Origin: Rebecca billardiae RCC1528
Taxonomy: Eukaryota; Haptophyta
Length of the DNA: 64,000 bases
NCBI GenBank assembly: GCA_965240325.2
Contig: OZ251227.1
Span: forward strand, 496,001-560,000
Reading direction: 5' to 3'
A program made the position numbers and the translations under genes. Below the pieces are notes generated by a model that worked only from the letters and a program-made list of their open reading frames with translations, did no database searches and was not told where the DNA came from. Within the stretch, counting starts at the first letter, position 1. Every line of letters starts with the position of its first letter. Positions 60,127-64,000 of this stretch are shown here, piece by piece.

Positions 60127-61780
60127 ATATGGCGGGCCGTAGGTCCGCCCCTTGTAGTGCCCGGGAAAAAGATAAGAAAAAGAAAAAGAAAAAAGAAAAT
60201 CGCCTCGCAAAGAAAAGAAAATCGCCTCGCTCACTGCCGGGTCGCTTCGCTCACTACCGGGCGCCCTCGCAGCTCCCACTGGGGACGCTCGGCCGAAAAA
60301 GAGTTGCGTCATGGCGCGGAGCGCATGGGCGGCGCGCGCCAAATCCAACGCCGGCGCGGACATCGTGAGAGGACTCCCGAGGGGGGTTTTCGCCCGATTT
60401 GCGATTGCTGCCCTCGTCGTCTCGCGTGCAGGTCGAACGGGGGCGAAATCGACGCGTTTGGAGCGGTACGCTCGGCGCGTCGACACGATCGTGCGACCTG
60501 GGGCGGTCCTCGCCTGACTTGCACGTCGAGCGCTCGCACCGGCCATAGTAGCAAGCGCTGCGCATGACAGCCACCTCGCGTGATCCACCGTCGCGCGTCG
60601 GGCTCGGTGCGAGAAAGCCCTCATCACGAGGCGTCTCGCGGGCGGGAAGCGCCATCGCACGCGACGCAAGATTTGGCGCGGCCTTCTGAACTCGATCGCC
60701 GGAATCCGCGCACCGGACTGTCGCGTGCCACAACTTCTCAAGGAACGGGCGCATGCAAATCCGTTTGCGTACAAGACCCGGTAGCGATCATCTTTCGCGA
60801 TCGCGGCCAAAGATCGCTCAACCCACGTCCGGCCTGCATTGCGTCGACGGTGGCCAATGCGACGGAGGCGCAGCGCAAAGCGGCGTACGAGGCGCACCGC
60901 ACGCACCTGCTGGGTCTGCCGCCGTGGCAGGAATCGCGTCTTCGCGAGTCGACGACTGAGGCGACAGCGCGATACAACCGTTCCAGGGCGCTCACTCGCA
61001 AAGAGATGCAACGTCGCGCGTGCAAGATCGCCGCGCCATCCTCCACCATGGCACGGGCGCTGCGGGACGAGGCCGACGTCGTGAAGCCAGTGGCACATGC
61101 GCTGCGCTTCATGTGCCTGCTCGAGCAGCTCGTGCCCACCCTCGATCGCGAGTGGCACACGCTCTCGCACTGCGCGCGCGCGCACCACCGAGAGCTCCTG
61201 ATACCGCCGAACGTGCGAGTGCCGGACCTGGCGCGCGGAGCGGCGAGCGCCGACGAGCGCGTGCCCGGTGCGGACATTGGCATCCTGGCGACACACGATC
61301 TCAGCTAAATCAACATAGAGAGACAGAGAGACAGAGAGACAGAATTCGGTAGGATGCACTAACTTCCGGACGACCTGAACAAATGAATCATGACATCACA
61401 CTCCGCCACAACTTGAACTGTTTTCGTGTTTAGCTCCAAGAACAAACCGTCACCGTCAGGCGTACATGAGCACGCCGCCGTCGCACGGCAATCAGTTGGC
61501 AGTGCGTGCGCGCAGTCGAAGGCTCGGCACGATGACGAGTAGCGCAGTGGGTGCACGAATACACGCGCAATCACACTGTCGGTGAGCTCGCACCAGAGTC
61601 ATCTGTCGCGTTATTATTCGTCAGTGCCGTCGGGTAGCTCACCATCATCTGTATGTCGCATTGTTATTATTCGTCATCCTGCCCGTCATTATCCGCTAAA
61701 AGACGCGAACCCGCTGGGGAAATATTGCGACAGCACTGGCACGGCCCGCCGACCCCCCCGCCCGCCAGGGCAGAGTTTAT
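60127..61780. repeat. 1.65-kb tandem duplication, unit 1
   Basis: Starts GGCGGGCCGTAGGTCCGCCC with an AAGAAAAAG-rich stretch and ends at CGCCAGGGCAGAGTTTA. Unit 2 (61856-63502) repeats it at an offset of 1723 bp with very few differences: GAAAAT/GAAACT near the start, a 3-bp GTC insertion near the end and loss of ATT in CATTATCCGC. The two units are joined by ~72 bp of unrelated sequence. Confidence 0.97.
60580..61308 (+). CDS. Unknown protein in tandem unit 1
   Basis: 242 codons. The second half (from TVANATEAQRKAAYEAHRTH, then LLGLPPWQESRLRESTTEAT, RALTRKEMQRRACKIA, FMCLLEQLVPTLDREW) is helical and protein-like. The first ~75 codons are less so. Another frame, 60602-60784 (ALITRRLAGGKRHRTRRKIW, LLNSIAGIRAPDCRVPQLLK), is also convincing and ends at ACCCGGTAG. 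This suggests a spliced gene whose real exons alternate frames, with a possible GTAGCG donor. A short upstream exon from MARSAWAARAKSN (60311) is possible. The antisense strand is also open over this stretch (60118-61359), so the coding strand is judged by residue composition. No family recognised. Confidence 0.35.
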   Translation: MIHRRASGSVRESPHHEASRGREAPSHATQDLARPSELDRRNPRTGLSRATTSQGTGACKSVCVQDPVAIIFRDRGQRSLNPRPACIASTVANATEAQRKAAYEAHRTHLLGLPPWQESRLRESTTEATARYNRSRALTRKEMQRRACKIAAPSSTMARALRDEADVVKPVAHALRFMCLLEQLVPTLDREWHTLSHCARAHHRELLIPPNVRVPDLARGAASADERVPGADIGILATHDLS

Positions 61781-61855
61781 AACTCAGTGAGCCACGGATT
61801 CAGTCCGTCGCCTAACTGTGGGCCATCGCCGATGATTATATCGCGGACACAATGG

Positions 61856-63502
61856 CGGGCCGTAGGTCCGCCCCTTGTAGTGCCCGGGAAAAAGATAAGA
61901 AAAAGAAAAAGAAAAAAGAAACTCGCCTCGCAAAGAAAAGAAAATCGCCTCGCTCACTGCCGGGTCGCTTCGCTCACTACCGGGCGCCCTCGCAGCTCCC
62001 ACTGGGGACGCTCGGCCGAAAAAGAGTTGCGTCATGGCGCGGAGCGCATGGGCGGCGCGCGCCAAATCCAACGCCGGCGCGGACATCGTGAGAGGACTCC
62101 CGAGGGGGGTTTTCGCCCGATTTGCGATTGCTGCCCTCGTCGTCTCGCGTGCAGGTCGAACGGGGGCGAAATCGACGCGTTTGGAGCGGTACGCTCGGCG
62201 CGTCGACACGATCGTGCGACCTGGGGCGGTCCTCGCCTGACTTGCACGTCGAGCGCTCGCACCGGCCATAGTAGCAAGCGCTGCGCATGACAGCCACCTC
62301 GCGTGATCCACCGTCGCGCGTCGGGCTCGGTGCGAGAAAGCCCTCATCACGAGGCGTCTCGCGGGCGGGAAGCGCCATCGCACGCGACGCAAGATTTGGC
62401 GCGGCCTTCTGAACTCGATCGCCGGAATCCGCGCACCGGACTGTCGCGTGCCACAACTTCTCAAGGAACGGGCGCATGCAAATCCGTTTGCGTACAAGAC
62501 CCGGTAGCGATCATCTTTCGCGATCGCGGCCAAAGATCGCTCAACCCACGTCCGGCCTGCATTGCGTCGACGGTGGCCAATGCGACGGAGGCGCAGCGCA
62601 AAGCGGCGTACGAGGCGCACCGCACGCACCTGCTGGGTCTGCCGCCGTGGCAGGAATCGCGTCTTCGCGAGTCGACGACTGAGGCGACAGCGCGATACAA
62701 CCGTTCCAGGGCGCTCACTCGCAAAGAGATGCAACGTCGCGCGTGCAAGATCGCCGCGCCATCCTCCACCATGGCACGGGCGCTGCGGGACGAGGCCGAC
62801 GTCGTGAAGCCAGTGGCACATGCGCTGCGCTTCATGTGCCTGCTCGAGCAGCTCGTGCCCACCCTCGATCGCGAGTGGCACACGCTCTCGCACTGCGCGC
62901 GCGCGCACCACCGAGAGCTCCTGATACCGCCGAACGTGCGAGTGCCGGACCTGGCGCGCGGAGCGGCGAGCGCCGACGAGCGCGTGCCCGGTGCGGACAT
63001 TGGCATCCTGGCGACACACGATCTCAGCTAAATCAACATAGAGAGACAGAGAGACAGAGAGACAGAATTCGGTAGGATGCACTAACTTCCGGACGACCTG
63101 AACAAATGAATCATGACATCACACTCCGCCACAACTTGAACTGTTTTCGTGTTTAGCTCCAAGAACAAACCGTCACCGTCAGGCGTACATGAGCACGCCG
63201 CCGTCGCACGGCAATCAGTTGGCAGTGCGTGCGCGCAGTCGAAGGCTCGGCACGATGACGAGTAGCGCAGTGGGTGCACGAATACACGCGCAATCACACT
63301 GTCGGTGAGCTCGCACCAGAGTCATCTGTCGCGTTATTATTCGTCGTCAGTGCCGTCGGGTAGCTCACCATCATCTGTATGTCGCATTGTTATTATTCGT
63401 CATCCTGCCCGTCAATCCGCTAAAAGACGCGAACCCGCTGGGGAAATATTGCGACAGCACTGGCACGGCCCGCCGACCCCCCCGCCCGCCAGGGCAGAGT
63501 TT
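61856..63502. repeat. 1.65-kb tandem duplication, unit 2
   Basis: Near-identical to unit 1 (60127-61780). Beyond its end the sequence changes to TTTCATATTGCTAATAATGG, different from the linker that follows unit 1. Confidence 0.97.
62303..63031 (+). CDS. Unknown protein in tandem unit 2
   Basis: Identical 242-residue reading to the unit-1 frame, ending DIGILATHDLS. The same alternative frame exists at 62325-62507. The absence of visible coding differences means the duplication is recent, corrected by gene conversion or an assembly artefact. It therefore gives no evolutionary evidence about which frame is translated. Confidence 0.35.
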   Translation: MIHRRASGSVRESPHHEASRGREAPSHATQDLARPSELDRRNPRTGLSRATTSQGTGACKSVCVQDPVAIIFRDRGQRSLNPRPACIASTVANATEAQRKAAYEAHRTHLLGLPPWQESRLRESTTEATARYNRSRALTRKEMQRRACKIAAPSSTMARALRDEADVVKPVAHALRFMCLLEQLVPTLDREWHTLSHCARAHHRELLIPPNVRVPDLARGAASADERVPGADIGILATHDLS

Positions 63503-64000
63503 TTCATATTGCTAATAATGGTAATAGCTATGACGAATGAGATGATTAATGCCGGCGCCGGCGGGCCATACAGGGGGGTCCAGGTGAAGTTTCCCACTTT
63601 TGAAGGGAAGCCATGGCGGGCGTGAATGCCCGTCCCAACGCGATCCAAGGCGCGTGTGGCACGTCCGGGACCGGGGGGCATGCCACACGCCGGTCGGCGT
63701 CGCCGTACGAGCGCGTGTGCGTGAGTGACAGCTTCCCTTCAGACTTTTCGACCACTCTCACGTCCACGTCCACGCCCCCGTACGACCGGCGCGCGAGTGA
63801 GGTTGCGCATGGGAAGGATGGGCAGGTAGCGGCCAGGATCACCGTTCTGACGGTCATACCGCCCTCTGGGGCATGCATTGCGAGGGTGCATGCCTGGCGA
63901 AGGTCCATCTGACCCTACAAGCCGTGGATCTGACGAGCAAGGTTGGCTGCGCGGTAGTCGTGCGACCCCCGTCCGACACGGCTGCCGTGCGAATACGTTT
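63503..64000. other. Right end of the window, no gene assigned
   Basis: 63503-63550 is AT-rich. After that GC-rich sequence has a 99-codon plus-strand frame (63613-63912) and a 120-codon minus-strand frame overlapping it. Neither has a recognisable domain. A gene may continue beyond the window. Confidence 0.35.

Noticed and set aside
60118-61359. 413-codon minus-strand frame over the tandem unit (and its copy at 61784-63082)
   Set aside because: Arg-dominated composition with few acidic residues; the opposite strand has more natural helical segments. Not excluded by transcripts, but weaker.
60127-63502. Long terminal repeats of a retrotransposon
   Set aside because: The two near-identical units are themselves the whole element with only 72 bp between them; there is no internal polymerase or integrase region.

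Overview
The window is nuclear DNA from a GC-rich eukaryotic alga. Evidence: protein-coding genes interrupted by short GT-AG introns (88 to 202 nt), eukaryote-only SRP components (SRP receptor alpha, SRP72), a CUE/RanBP2-finger/F-box/LRR protein, a RhoGAP, and a pair of fucoxanthin-chlorophyll a/c type light-harvesting proteins whose N-termini look like secondary-plastid leaders. A secondary red plastid plus strong GC bias and GTGCGC-type 5' splice sites fits a haptophyte best, with a GC-rich stramenopile such as a pelagophyte as the alternative. That placement is inference.

Layout. 0-5.6 kb: the 5' end of an RlmN-like radical SAM gene leaving the window on the left, an FCP1/NIF HAD-like gene, an AT-rich compositional island at 3.3-4.0 kb, and a SAP-domain gene (three exons, minus). 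5.6-12 kb: RhoGAP with a C-terminal membrane anchor, a small unknown gene, and an FAD/NAD(P)-binding monooxygenase-like gene. 13.2-20.3 kb: SRP receptor alpha (minus) and SRP72 (plus), divergent. Copy A of a 1.9-kb repeat fills most of the gap between them. 21-32.6 kb: membrane-anchored GH16 beta-glucanase, steroid 5-alpha-reductase-like enzyme, Sfi1-like coiled-coil protein, secreted lamin-tail/SdiA-regulated-like protein, ATP-grasp-like protein, and a UBE3D-like E3 ligase whose start codon abuts copy B of the same repeat, inverted. 34.5-41 kb: repeat-rich DNA (25-bp minisatellite, ~185-bp satellite) around a GT8 glycosyltransferase and a sulfotransferase-like gene.

41.4-47.3 kb: purine-synthesis enzyme PFAS (minus, three exons), divergent from a TPT/DMT sugar-phosphate or nucleotide-sugar transporter. 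47.3-56.6 kb: dispersed repeats around a TIR-like protein, an O6-alkylguanine-DNA alkyltransferase fused to a DUF429 domain, and the F-box/LRR protein. 56.6-58.5 kb: two head-to-head, essentially identical light-harvesting genes. 58.6-64 kb: retroelement-like debris and a near-identical 1.7-kb tandem duplication carrying an unknown ORF.

There are no operons. Linked functions are limited to the SRP receptor/SRP72 pair (co-translational targeting), the light-harvesting pair, and possibly the GT8/sulfotransferase neighbours (glycan modification), which share a short upstream sequence block. Exon joins were worked out by eye from frame changes, splice dinucleotides and conservation of protein motifs. 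They are models, not transcript-verified structures.
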